From: Pseudomonadota bacterium
GTDB lineage: Bacteria > Pseudomonadota > Alphaproteobacteria > Rhizobiales > Xanthobacteraceae
Length of the DNA stretch: 64,000 bases
Reading direction: 5' to 3'
NCBI GenBank assembly: GCA_023451825.1
Contig: JAEXYA010000052.1
Span: 1 to 64,000, forward strand
A program made the position numbers and the translations under genes. Numbering within the stretch: position 1 is the first letter of the stretch; each line of letters opens with the position of its first letter. Shown here piece after piece: positions 25,576-33,972 of the stretch. The notes beneath the pieces were generated by a model. It ran no database searches. It saw only the letters and a program-made list of their open reading frames with translations, and was not told the origin of the DNA.

Positions 25576-26532
25576 ATGACGCGATGGATCACGGCAACGA
25601 TGACGGCCATTGCGATGCTGTTGGCGGGCACGGCGCGTGCCGATGAGTTGCCGCTCAGCGAATTGGCGAAGCCCGGCGCCGATCGCATGCTGCCGGTCCG
25701 GCCCGAAACGTCCAATCTCGCAAAGGACTCAAACGCCCGCGAGGCGATGTGCCTGATGATCGAGTCGGCGGCGCGCGCCAATGACCTGCCGCTGGAATTC
25801 TTCGCGCGCGTGATCTGGCAGGAGAGCCGCTTCCAGGCGAATGCCGTGGGGCCGGTGACGCGCAGTGGCGCCCGCGCGCAGGGGATCGCGCAATTCATGC
25901 CGGGCACCGCCGCCGAGCGGCGGTTGCTCGACCCGTTCGATCCCGTGCAGGCGCTGCCGAAGTCGGCGGAGTTTTTGCGCGAACTGCGCGATCAGTTCGG
26001 CAATCTCGGACTGGCCGCGGCCGCCTATAATGCAGGCCCGCGCCGCGTGCAGGAATGGCTCGACGGCAAGGGCGGCATGCCCGGCGAGACGCGCAACTAT
26101 GTCTCGGCGATTACCGGTGCGACGGTGGAAGACTGGCAATCTGCCGGCCTTAGCGGCAAGGCGCCGGCGCGGCCGCAGACATCGAGTTGCCGGGAGCTGA
26201 TGGCACTGTTGCGGCGTGCGCCCAATCCGTTCGTCGAGCAGCTCGAGGTTCGCGTGAAGCTCGGCGAGTCCAAGCCATGGGGCGTGCAGCTCTCCGCGGG
26301 CTTCAATCGTGACCGCGCACTGATGCAATATGCACGCGCGATGACGCGGCTGCGCACCGTGGTCGGCGATCACGATCCGAACCTCGTGCGCTCGATCTTC
26401 CGCAGCCGTGGCACGCGGCCGTTCTATCAGGTGCGGATCGGCGCCGACACGCGCGAGGAGGCGAACGGCCTGTGCAACCAGATCCACAAAGCCGGGCAGG
26501 CCTGCCTGGTGCTGCGTAACCGGGGTGCTTGA
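25576..26532 (+). CDS. Soluble lytic transglycosylase (SLT domain)
   Basis: A 318-residue exported protein: signal peptide to about residue 22 (TARA), then an SLT/goose-lysozyme-like domain. The catalytic Glu is in IWQESRF, followed by GIAQFMPGTA, AAAAYNAGPRRV and the NYV motif (TRNYVSAI). It cleaves peptidoglycan to 1,6-anhydro products. The last 90 residues, containing a segment FYQVRIGADTREEANGLCNQI, look like a SPOR-type glycan-binding region. The gene stands alone. Confidence 0.9.
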   Translation: MTRWITATMTAIAMLLAGTARADELPLSELAKPGADRMLPVRPETSNLAKDSNAREAMCLMIESAARANDLPLEFFARVIWQESRFQANAVGPVTRSGARAQGIAQFMPGTAAERRLLDPFDPVQALPKSAEFLRELRDQFGNLGLAAAAYNAGPRRVQEWLDGKGGMPGETRNYVSAITGATVEDWQSAGLSGKAPARPQTSSCRELMALLRRAPNPFVEQLEVRVKLGESKPWGVQLSAGFNRDRALMQYARAMTRLRTVVGDHDPNLVRSIFRSRGTRPFYQVRIGADTREEANGLCNQIHKAGQACLVLRNRGA

Positions 26533-26554
26533 GATTGTCGCATGTCGCTCGCGG

Positions 26555-26666
26555 CCATCCTTCGAGACGCGGCCAAGCGGCCGCTCCTCAGGATGAGGTA
26601 AAGCGTATGACGCGATAGAAAGACCCTCATGGTGAGGAGCCCGCGCAGCGGGCGTCTCGAACCATG
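26555..26666. repeat. Palindromic repeat family C, copy 1
   Basis: CCATCCTTCGAGACGCGGCC, the hairpin GGCCAAGCGGCC and CTCCTCAGGATGAGG form one half; CCTCATGGTGAGGAGC, GCGCAGCGGGC and GTCTCGAACCATG form the other in inverse order. Four C copies lie in the window. Confidence 0.8.
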
Positions 26667-26814
26667 CAGGCCGAGCACTATCCTCCTCCGCGCTTCACCA
26701 GAAGCGACAGTCCTGCCGGGATGCGTGACGCCGCCATGCACAACGCGCACTTGACCAATCTGGTATTCGGGAGCCAATGAGCGTCGAACTCATCTCGCAC
26801 AGAAATCGACCATA

Positions 26815-27549
26815 GTGGCACTACCCGCACTAGACTCACCGCGATGGCAAGGGACGGCGCCGGCGTTTCTCTACGGAATGCGCTCGATCACCACCACGGT
26901 CCTGACGCTGGTGCTTTTCGCCACCTATGTCGGCATCGGCGCGTTGGCGCATGACACGCATTTCAGCCTGTTCTGGGCGCTGCTCTCAACGGCGCTGATC
27001 TGGGCCGGTCCGGCGCAGATCATCCTGCTGGCAGCGCTCGGCTCCGGCGCGACGGCCGTTCAGGCGGCGATCGCGGTCGGCGTCAGCGGCATCCGCCTGT
27101 TTCCCATGGTGGTGTCGGTGCTGCCGATGCTGCGCGCTCCGGAGACCAAGAAGCGGCAACTGATCCTGCCATCGCATTTCATCGCGGTGACGCTATGGGT
27201 CGAATGTTTTCGCCTGATGCCGATGGTGCCACGCGAGCGCCGCATCGCTTTCGTCAACGGGCTCGGCTGCGGTCTCGTCATCACCTGTCTCACGGCCACG
27301 TGGATCGGCTATCATCTCGCCGCCAATCTGCCGCCGCTGTTCGGCGCCGCGATCCTGCTGCTGACGCCGCTGGCGTTCCTTCTCTCGACGGCGCGCAACT
27401 GCAAGAAGCTTCCCGATGTCGTCGCGCTGGTGCTCGGCCTCGCGCTGTTTCCGATCGTGTCGTTCTTCGACACCGGCATCGATATCCTGATCTCCGGGGT
27501 CGTAGCCGGCACCATCGCTTACGGCGTGCATCGCTGGAGGCGCCAGTGA
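26815..27549 (+). CDS. AzlC family amino-acid exporter large subunit
   Basis: A 244-residue polytopic protein with seven or so hydrophobic segments and the AzlC pattern (FLYGMRSITTTVLTLVLF near the N-terminus, then PAQIILLAALGSGAT). AzlC with AzlD exports branched-chain amino acids or analogues. The proposed start is GTG without a clear ribosome-binding site, chosen because the conserved family region begins at about residue 17. It overlaps azlD by four bases. Confidence 0.85.
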   Translation: MALPALDSPRWQGTAPAFLYGMRSITTTVLTLVLFATYVGIGALAHDTHFSLFWALLSTALIWAGPAQIILLAALGSGATAVQAAIAVGVSGIRLFPMVVSVLPMLRAPETKKRQLILPSHFIAVTLWVECFRLMPMVPRERRIAFVNGLGCGLVITCLTATWIGYHLAANLPPLFGAAILLLTPLAFLLSTARNCKKLPDVVALVLGLALFPIVSFFDTGIDILISGVVAGTIAYGVHRWRRQ

Positions 27550-27899
27550 GCGAGCTGCAGACTTTCATCGGCGATTGGCACGCACTGGTCATTCTCGTCC
27601 TTGCCGGCTTCCTGCCCAATGAGGTCTGGCGCATGCTCGGCCTGTGGCTCGGTGGCGGCATCGACGAAGAGGCGGACATTCTCGTCTGGGTGAGGGCAGT
27701 CGCCACCGCCATCCTTGCCGGCGTGATCGCGCAGATTCTCGTGCATCCGCCGGGAGCCCTGGCCACCGTGCCGGCGCTGCTGCGTTACGGCTCGGTGCTC
27801 TTCGGCCTGCTGGTGTTTCTCGGTTTCAAGCGCTCGATCTTCGCCGGCGTGTTGTGCGGCGAGCTGATGATGGTCGGCGGGAAATATTGGTTGGGATAG
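27546..27899 (+). CDS. AzlD family amino-acid exporter small subunit
   Basis: A 117-residue protein with three or four membrane helices, typical of AzlD, the small partner of AzlC. The GTG start overlaps the AzlC stop in a GTGA, a classic coupling arrangement. The N-terminus MSELQTFIGDWHALVIL and the FLPNEVWRMLGLWLG segment match the expected fold. The gene ends close to a family B repeat. Confidence 0.85.
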   Translation: MSELQTFIGDWHALVILVLAGFLPNEVWRMLGLWLGGGIDEEADILVWVRAVATAILAGVIAQILVHPPGALATVPALLRYGSVLFGLLVFLGFKRSIFAGVLCGELMMVGGKYWLG

Positions 27900-27904
27900 T
27901 TTTT

Positions 27905-27996
27905 CCGTAGGGCGGATGAGGCGAAGCCGTAATCCGCCGCGGAGTTTCAATTTTCAACTCGGCCGGCGGATTACGCTTCGCTCATCTGCCCTACGG
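27905..27996. repeat. Palindromic repeat family B, copy 2
   Basis: Arms CCGTAGGGCGGATGAGGCG and CGCTCATCTGCCCTACGG with internal GGCGGAT/ATCCGCC-type pairs. It follows azlD. Confidence 0.85.
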
Positions 27997-28043
27997 CTGC
28001 TACTGTCTCCCCCAAGCAAAACAAAAATGCTTTGGGAGAGACA

Positions 28044-29030
28044 ATGACCTCGCGCCTGCGCTCTGCGCTGCTATCAACCGTCATCATCGCCGCTACGGCC
28101 ATCACCGCGCCGCTCGCCCACGCGGCGGAATATCCGACCCGCGCCATCAAACTCGTCGTGCCCTATGCGGCGGGCGGGCCAACGGACGTGCTGGCGCGCC
28201 TCGTCGCCGACTATCTCGGCCGCGATCTCAAGCAGACCACGGTGGTGGAGAACAAGCCGGGCGCGCAGGGCGCCATCGCGGCCGAACAGGTCGCGCGCGC
28301 GGAGCCGGATGGCTACACGCTGTTCGTGACCGCGGCATCGATCATGGTGCTCAATCCGCTGCTCTACAAAAAGCTGCCCTACGATCCGCAGAAGGATCTG
28401 CGCATGCTCACGGTGGTCACCGATCTGCCCGTCGTGATGGAAGTGCATCCGTCGGTGCCGGCCAAGACGGTGAAGGAATTCGTCGCTTATGCGAAGGCTA
28501 ATCCGGGCAAACTCAATTTCGGTTCCGCGGGGACGGGCGGCACCATCCATCTCGCGGGCGAGATGTTCAAGCAGATCGCCGGCGTCGAGATGACCCATGT
28601 GCCCTATAAGGGCGCAGGACCGGCGCTGACCGATCTTTTGTCCGGCAACATCCAGGTGATGTTCGACACGCTCTCCACGGCGCTGCCGCCGGTGAAGGGC
28701 GGCCTGCTGCGTCCGCTCGGCGTGTCGTCGAAGGAGCGCAGCCCCGATCTGCCGGATGTGCCCACCGTCATCGAGAGCGGCTATCCCGATTATCAGGTCG
28801 GCGTCTGGTTCGGTCTCGCGGGCTCGTCGAAACTGCCGGATGAGGTCGTGACGAAAGTCATGGCCAGCATGGACAAAGCGCTGAATGACGCCGCCTTCCG
28901 CGCCTCACTGGAGAAGATCGGCTTTCCCGTGCTGAAGCCGAAGACCGTCGCGGAGATCAATCAATTCGTTGACGAGGACCGCGCGCGGTGGTCGAAGGTG
29001 ATCAAGGCGATGAATATCTCGCTGGATTGA
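28044..29030 (+). CDS. Tripartite tricarboxylate transporter binding protein (TctC/Bug)
   Basis: A 328-residue periplasmic protein: signal peptide to about residue 28 (AHAAE) and then the Bug fold. The motifs are IKLVVPYAAGGPTDVLAR near the mature N-terminus and TLFVTAASIMVLNPLLY. These receptors bind small carboxylates and work with TctA/TctB; neither is here, which is common since Bug genes are often orphans. GGGAGAG before the ATG at 28044 fixes the start. The trmO gene follows after 14 bases and may be cotranscribed. Confidence 0.9.
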   Translation: MTSRLRSALLSTVIIAATAITAPLAHAAEYPTRAIKLVVPYAAGGPTDVLARLVADYLGRDLKQTTVVENKPGAQGAIAAEQVARAEPDGYTLFVTAASIMVLNPLLYKKLPYDPQKDLRMLTVVTDLPVVMEVHPSVPAKTVKEFVAYAKANPGKLNFGSAGTGGTIHLAGEMFKQIAGVEMTHVPYKGAGPALTDLLSGNIQVMFDTLSTALPPVKGGLLRPLGVSSKERSPDLPDVPTVIESGYPDYQVGVWFGLAGSSKLPDEVVTKVMASMDKALNDAAFRASLEKIGFPVLKPKTVAEINQFVDEDRARWSKVIKAMNISLD

Positions 29031-29044
29031 TCCTGAGGTGAGCC

Positions 29045-29536
29045 ATGGTTCGTGAAAGTGAAATCCGCGCCGGCGAAGTCGTCGTCGAGGCACCGAAACC
29101 GAACCATGCCGGGCTGGTTTATATCGGCCGCATCCGTACCCCCTGGACGTCGCGGCTGGAAACGCCGCGGCAGGGCCGCCATGACGGGCCGGTGTGCCGG
29201 TTAGAGGTCTTCGAGCCATGGGTGGCGGGGCTGAAGGATCTCGAACTCTACAAGACGCTCGAGGTGCTGTACTGGCTGCATCTGTCGCGGCGCGATCTCG
29301 TGCTGCAGAGCCCGAAGAATGACGGCACCGCGCGCGGCATCTTTTCGCTGCGCACGCCGGTGCGGCCGAACCCGATCGGCACCTCGGTGGTGAAGTTCGT
29401 GGGGATCGAGGGATCGACGGTTCTGGTGCGCGGGCTGGATTGTCTCGACGAGACGCCGCTGCTCGACATCAAGCCGGACCGCTGCGAATTCACGCCCCTG
29501 GCGCCGCCGCAGCCCGGCGATTTTCAGGTGGAGTAG
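29045..29536 (+). CDS. tRNA (N6-threonylcarbamoyladenosine37-N6)-methyltransferase TrmO family
   Basis: A 163-residue TrmO/TsaA (UPF0066) protein with the family marks PWTSRLETPRQG, DGTARGIFSLRTPVRPNPIG and GLDCLDETPLLDIKP. TrmO methylates t6A37 of some tRNAs with S-adenosylmethionine. At 163 residues it lacks the long C-terminal domain of the E. coli protein, as in many alphaproteobacteria. GAGGTGAGCC before the ATG supports the start. Confidence 0.88.
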   Translation: MVRESEIRAGEVVVEAPKPNHAGLVYIGRIRTPWTSRLETPRQGRHDGPVCRLEVFEPWVAGLKDLELYKTLEVLYWLHLSRRDLVLQSPKNDGTARGIFSLRTPVRPNPIGTSVVKFVGIEGSTVLVRGLDCLDETPLLDIKPDRCEFTPLAPPQPGDFQVE

Positions 29537-29546
29537 GGCGCGGATC

Positions 29547-29639
29547 GTAGGATGGGTTGAGCGAAGCGAAAACCCATCAGCCGAACGATGCAGCAGGCTC
29601 CGCTGATGGGTTTTCGCGAAGACGCTCAACCCATCCTAC
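29547..29639. repeat. Palindromic repeat family A, copy 3
   Basis: Arms GTAGGATGGGTTGAGCG and CGCTCAACCCATCCTAC, with inner TGATGGGTTTTCG/CGAAAACCCATCA. It lies between convergent genes. Confidence 0.85.
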
Positions 29640-29654
29640 AGGGGCGGAGTTTGT

Positions 29655-30086
29655 TCAGCCTAGCGCCTTCAATGCGGCGATCACCTTTGACGTGTTTTCT
29701 TCCAGCACCTTCGGGTCTTCCTTGACGCTCGCGGCCGGCAGCATGGCGACGCCGTCGAAGCGCGGCATCACATGCATGTGCAGGTGAAACACCACCTGAC
29801 CGCCGGCGGTCTCGGACGCCTGCGCAACCAGCATGCCGTCGGCATTGAAAGCCTGCCGTGTCGCCGCTGCGATCTTGTGCGCGGCGCGGATCACGTGGGC
29901 GTAGTCTTCCGGCAGGATGTCGAAAATGTTGCGCGCTGCGGCCTTGGGGATCACCAGCGTGTGGCCGGGCGAGCGCGGCATGATGTCGAGGAAGGCGAGA
30001 ACGTGATCGTTCTCGTAGACCTTGTAGCAAGGGAATTCGCCACGCAGGATTTTGGCGAAGATGTTGTCGTTGTCATACGCGACCAT
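29655..30086 (-). CDS. HIT family hydrolase
   Basis: A 143-residue histidine-triad protein with the catalytic motif HLHMHVMP near residue 100 and the N-terminal part FAKILRGEFPCYKVYENDHVLAFLDI. Bacterial HIT proteins of this Hint type hydrolyse AMP conjugates such as adenosine phosphoramidates. CGGGAGGG shortly before the ATG at 30086 fixes the start. The GNAT gene lies 50 bases upstream on the same strand, so the two probably share a transcript. Confidence 0.92.
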   Translation of the reverse strand: MVAYDNDNIFAKILRGEFPCYKVYENDHVLAFLDIMPRSPGHTLVIPKAAARNIFDILPEDYAHVIRAAHKIAAATRQAFNADGMLVAQASETAGGQVVFHLHMHVMPRFDGVAMLPAASVKEDPKVLEENTSKVIAALKALG

Positions 30087-30136
30087 GAGGCCCTCCCGGA
30101 ATTGCGCCGGGAATGTCGCCGCCACGGGCGCGCCGG

Positions 30137-31387
30137 TCAACCCTTTGGAGGTTCCTTGCGGAACGGTCCGAATTCGGCGAGTTCGCGTCCGGCTTCCGCC
30201 ACATGGGCGCGCTCGCGCTTGAGATAATCCGCCACCGCCGCGCGGAATCCCCGGTCGGCGATGTAATGCGCGGAATAGGTCGTCTGCGGGAGATAGCCGC
30301 GGGCAATCTTGTGCTCGCCCTGGGCGCCGGCCTCCACCGTCTTCAGCTTGCGGCGGATGGCGAAGTCGATGGCCTGATAATAGCAAACCTCGAAATGCAG
30401 GAACGGGTGATGCTCGATGGCGCCCCAGTGACGTCCGAACAGCGTGTCCGAGCCGATGAAGTTGATGGCGCCGGCGATGAATTTGCCGTCGCGCTTCGCC
30501 ATGATCAGCGCCACGTCGTCGGCCATGGTCTCACCGATCAACGTGTAGAACGCGCGGGTGAGATAGGGGCGGCCCCATTTCCGCGAGCCCGTCTCCATGT
30601 AGAATTCGAAGAACGCGTCCCAGGCTTCCTCGGTGATGTCGGGTCCCGACAGCGCCTCGATGGTGATGCCGGCCGCAAGGGCGTCGCGTCGCTCGCGCTT
30701 GATGGCCTTGCGGTGGCGCGAATTCAGCGTGGCGAGGAAGTCGTCGAAGGTGGCGTAGCCGGGATTGTGGAAATGAAACTGCTGATCGGTGCGCTGGAGA
30801 AAGCCGCGCTCGGCGAGAAATTTCCACTCGTCCTCGCGGGCGAAGGTGACATGCGCCGATGAGGCATCGGTCGCCTCGCACAGCCCGACCAGCCCTCCGG
30901 CCAGCGCTTCGCTGACGCGAGCTATATCGACGCCGTCGCGGATCAGGAGGCGAGGGCCGGTGGCCGGGGTGAAGGGAACCGAGGCCTGCAGCTTCGGGTA
31001 ATAGTCGCCGCCGGCGCGCTCATAGGCGTCGGCCCAGCCGCGGTCGAAGACATATTCGCCCTGGGAATGGGATTTCAGATAGCAGGGCACGATGCCGACA
31101 ATCTGGCCGTCCTGCTTGGCGAGCAGGTGCCGGGGCCCCCAGCCGGTCCGCGCGCAGGCTGAATGCGATGTCTCAACGGCGCTCAGAAAAGCGTGGGAAA
31201 CGAAAGGGTTATAGGGCGTTACTGAAGTTGAGTTGGCAGTGCTTGAGAGCGTGTCGAGGTTGGCCAGATCGTCGGCCAGCGCCTGTCCAGCCACGGCGCG
31301 CCCACGCGCACAGGCGTCCCATTCCGCTTGCGGCACCTGGCTGATCGATCCGACTGCTTCGAGGGTAATGTCCGATGACGTCATCAA
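30137..31387 (-). CDS. GNAT-fold N-acyltransferase, DUF482 (FemAB-like)
   Basis: A 416-residue protein of the family named peptidogalycan biosynthesis or DUF482. Its central and C-terminal parts carry family motifs: NPFVSHAFLSAVE, FDRGWADAYERAGGDYYPKL, RHRKAIKRERRD, and HFEVCYYQAIDFAI. The family has a tandem GNAT fold resembling FemAB aminoacyltransferases; the substrate is unknown. The start at 31387 is the first of two adjacent ATGs. It is followed by the HIT gene. It is unrelated to the RidA-GDPD pair next on the same strand. Confidence 0.88.
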   Translation of the reverse strand: MMTSSDITLEAVGSISQVPQAEWDACARGRAVAGQALADDLANLDTLSSTANSTSVTPYNPFVSHAFLSAVETSHSACARTGWGPRHLLAKQDGQIVGIVPCYLKSHSQGEYVFDRGWADAYERAGGDYYPKLQASVPFTPATGPRLLIRDGVDIARVSEALAGGLVGLCEATDASSAHVTFAREDEWKFLAERGFLQRTDQQFHFHNPGYATFDDFLATLNSRHRKAIKRERRDALAAGITIEALSGPDITEEAWDAFFEFYMETGSRKWGRPYLTRAFYTLIGETMADDVALIMAKRDGKFIAGAINFIGSDTLFGRHWGAIEHHPFLHFEVCYYQAIDFAIRRKLKTVEAGAQGEHKIARGYLPQTTYSAHYIADRGFRAAVADYLKRERAHVAEAGRELAEFGPFRKEPPKG

Positions 31388-31477
31388 TCACTTGAACCGG
31401 TCAGGGGCGAACAGCGCGGCGACCTCGCGCTTTCAGGTGGGCACTTCGTGTCGCACTTCAAGACCCTTCTGGGACGC

Positions 31478-32230
31478 TTACGGTTCCGGGATGAAGCCTT
31501 CGAAGGTCATCTGGTCGGCATGGCGTCTGGTGATCGCCACCTGTTCCGGCGTGCGCACCGTCCATGTGATCAACGCGCAGCCGAACAGGTTGCGGGCGAT
31601 CCAGGGCGCAGGCGCAGGCAGCTGCCTGACCCAATAGGAGACGAAATGCGGGCGGGTGCGGAAGGCATGGCGGAGATGCAGCATGCCGTCGCGCTGGGCC
31701 TGCGTCAGCGTCAGCCACTCGCCGTCGTCATAAGTCCGCTGGGCGGTGATGCCGCGGGGGATCTCGGGAGCGATCTCGCGCATGGCGACAACCTGGTCGG
31801 GATCGAACGACATCCAGGCGGCGGGGCCGCGATAGGTTTTGAGCAATTCGGCCGTGCGGCGAACCAGTTGCCGGTCGCCGTCGAAGTGGCTCTTGATCTC
31901 GATGACGAGACCGACGCGGCCATCCACCAGGGCGAGAAGATCGCCGAGCGACATCATGCGCTCGGGCGTGTCGTTGAAGTTGATGGCCTTCAGTTCGGCC
32001 GCGGTCTTGGCGAGGAGGGGGCCGGAGCCTTCGGTCAGGCGCCCCAGCTCGTCATCGTGATGGACCATCGCCTCGCCATTGCTGGTGAGCTGGACATCCA
32101 CCTCGATGGAGAAATTGCCCGCGATGGCCGCGTGCATGGCGCCGGGCATGTTCTCGATGATGCCACGGGCGCGGTCGTGCAGGCCGCGATGCGCGACCGG
32201 GCGGGCGATCAGCCAGTCGGGTGCGCGCAT
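31478..32230 (-). CDS. Glycerophosphodiester phosphodiesterase, cytoplasmic
   Basis: A 250-residue enzyme without signal peptide, a compact GDPD barrel: RPVAHRGLHD near the N-terminus, the acidic motif SIEVDVQLTSNG, and the HHDDELGRLT catalytic His. It releases glycerol-3-phosphate from glycerophosphodiesters in the cytoplasm. AGGA about nine bases before the ATG at 32230 supports the start. It lies 17 bases after the RidA stop and is almost certainly in the same operon. Confidence 0.9.
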   Translation of the reverse strand: MRAPDWLIARPVAHRGLHDRARGIIENMPGAMHAAIAGNFSIEVDVQLTSNGEAMVHHDDELGRLTEGSGPLLAKTAAELKAINFNDTPERMMSLGDLLALVDGRVGLVIEIKSHFDGDRQLVRRTAELLKTYRGPAAWMSFDPDQVVAMREIAPEIPRGITAQRTYDDGEWLTLTQAQRDGMLHLRHAFRTRPHFVSYWVRQLPAPAPWIARNLFGCALITWTVRTPEQVAITRRHADQMTFEGFIPEP

Positions 32231-32247
32231 CGGGCCTATTCCTGAGA

Positions 32248-32715
32248 TCAGGCGACTTCGAACACCGCATCGACCTCGACGGCGCAATCGGCCGGCAGCG
32301 AGGCGACACCGACAGCGGCGCGCGAGTGACGGCCCTTGTCGCCGAAGGCGGCGACCATCAGGTCCGAGGCGCCGTTGATCACCTTCGGTGAGTCGATGAA
32401 ATCCGGCGTCGCATTGACGAAACCGCCGAGGCGCACCACGCGGGCCACCTTGTCGAGATCGCCGAGCGCGGCCTTGACCTGGGCCAGGATATTCACGGCG
32501 CAGCCCTTGGCGGCGGCGACGCCATCTTCCAGGCTGACATTGTCGCCGAGCTTGCCCTTGGCGATCAGTTTGCCATCGGCGCCGAGGCAGATCTGGCCGG
32601 AGACGAACAGCAGATTGCCGGTGCGCACGAAGCCCACATAATTGGCCACCGGGCTGACCGGCTCATGAAGGGTGATCCCCAATTCCGCGAGTTTCTGCTC
32701 GACTGCACCTGGCAT
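32248..32715 (-). CDS. RidA family enamine/imine deaminase-like protein
   Basis: A 155-residue protein of the RidA/YjgF superfamily, long form: GFVRTGNLLFVSGQICLGADGKL, then the region SLEDGVAAAKGCAVNILAQVKAALGDLDKV and the strand VVRLGGFVNATPDF. RidA deaminates reactive enamines made by pyridoxal enzymes; this branch lacks the classic NCV motif end, so the exact activity is unclear. The ATG at 32715 has GGGGA nine bases before it; a TTG 15 bases upstream is unlikely. It is first in the RidA-GDPD operon. Confidence 0.88.
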   Translation of the reverse strand: MPGAVEQKLAELGITLHEPVSPVANYVGFVRTGNLLFVSGQICLGADGKLIAKGKLGDNVSLEDGVAAAKGCAVNILAQVKAALGDLDKVARVVRLGGFVNATPDFIDSPKVINGASDLMVAAFGDKGRHSRAAVGVASLPADCAVEVDAVFEVA

Positions 32716-32970
32716 ACGAAAATTCCCCAAAGCTTGACGTTAGGCCCGAACCGAAACAGCGCTCGGGCGGCGTTTGTTTCCCCCATCGGGTCCGCCCATG
32801 CAAGTGACGTTCGGACGACGCATGGCGCAGATGTCGGCATCTGGCCGCGGCCACGATCACGTTGAAATATGGCAATCCGCAGGTTGTGGTCGATGTCATC
32901 CCCAGCGGCCCTAGTTGCGGCGCAATGGGGCGCTCTTTATGGTCATGGTTCCATCATACAGGACGTCTCC

Positions 32971-33846
32971 ATGCGCCGTACCGCCTCACATCAGCGCTTT
33001 CAGGTTGCCTCTCTGGCGCTCGGCGCGGCTTTGTTGATCGCGCCGGCCGCGGGCCACGCGGCGGCGCCGGGATCGGCGATGCCGTTTCTGGCGCATCAGG
33101 CGCTGTATGAACTCAAGCTCAGCAAGTCGCGCGGCAATGCCAATGTAAACGCCGCCGAAGGCCGCATTCTCTACAATTTCACCGGCAGTTCCTGCGAAGG
33201 CTATTCGTCGGACTTCCGCCAGGTCTCCGAGTTGAACAGTGGCGAGAACAAGACGACCTTGAGCGACCTCCGTTCAACCAGCTGGGAAGCGGGGGATGGC
33301 AAGAGCTATCGCTTCAAGATCGACACCCAGATGAACGACGGCGATCCCAGCAAGATCGATGGCATTGCCGAGCGCGAAGGCGACCACATCAATGTCAAGC
33401 TGACGCTGCCGGAGAAAAAGACCATCAAGCTCGACGGCGACATCGTGTTTCCCACCGAGCAGATTCACCGCATCATCGCCGCGGCCAAAGAAGGCAAGTC
33501 GGTGCTCGAACTGAACGTGTTCGATGGCTCGGACACCGGGGAGAAAGTCTACAGCACGCTGACAGTGATCGGACAGGCGGTGCCGGCCGATCGCAAGGTC
33601 GCGGAGCCGGATCCGTCGATCACCGACGACAAGATGAAGGCGATGGCGCGCTGGCCGGTGACGGTGAGCTATTACGACAAGAGCGCCAAGGCCGCGGATG
33701 GCGGCGAGCAGACGCCGGTTTATGCGATGTCGTTCGAATTGTATGAGAACGGTGTCTCGCGCGCGCTGGCGCTGGATTACAATGATTTTGTGATTGCGGG
33801 CGCGATGAGCAAGCTGATGGTGAAGGAGACCAAGGCTTGTAAATAG
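32971..33846 (+). CDS. eipB: Cell envelope integrity protein EipB (DUF1849)
   Basis: A 291-residue periplasmic protein, signal peptide ending about residue 27 (GHA). The EipB/DUF1849 pattern is clear: ALYELKLSKSRG, ILYNFTGSSCEGYSSDFRQVSE, and TFHPTEQIHRII-like VFPTEQIHRII. EipB is a beta-spiral protein needed for envelope integrity in Brucella, with one conserved disulfide; here the two Cys, in SSCEG and at the penultimate position, fit that. AGGA nine bases before the ATG at 32971 selects it over a longer frame. Confidence 0.92.
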   Translation: MRRTASHQRFQVASLALGAALLIAPAAGHAAAPGSAMPFLAHQALYELKLSKSRGNANVNAAEGRILYNFTGSSCEGYSSDFRQVSELNSGENKTTLSDLRSTSWEAGDGKSYRFKIDTQMNDGDPSKIDGIAEREGDHINVKLTLPEKKTIKLDGDIVFPTEQIHRIIAAAKEGKSVLELNVFDGSDTGEKVYSTLTVIGQAVPADRKVAEPDPSITDDKMKAMARWPVTVSYYDKSAKAADGGEQTPVYAMSFELYENGVSRALALDYNDFVIAGAMSKLMVKETKACK

Positions 33847-33847
33847 T

Positions 33848-33966
33848 GTCATCCCGGCGAACGCCGGGATCCATAAACACCGTGGGCGTAGTTAGAACGC
33901 GATCGCTGCTACAGAGCTTTATTTTCCAGCTCGGAGGCTATGGGTCCCGGCGTTCGCCGGGACGAC
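33848..33966. repeat. Palindromic repeat family F
   Basis: GTCATCCCGGCGAACGCCGG at the left and the inverse CCGGCGTTCGCCGGGACGAC at the right, each itself a hairpin (CCGGCGAACGCCGG). It lies two bases after the eipB stop, between convergent genes. Only one copy is in the window. Confidence 0.8.
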
Positions 33967-33972
33967 AGGCCC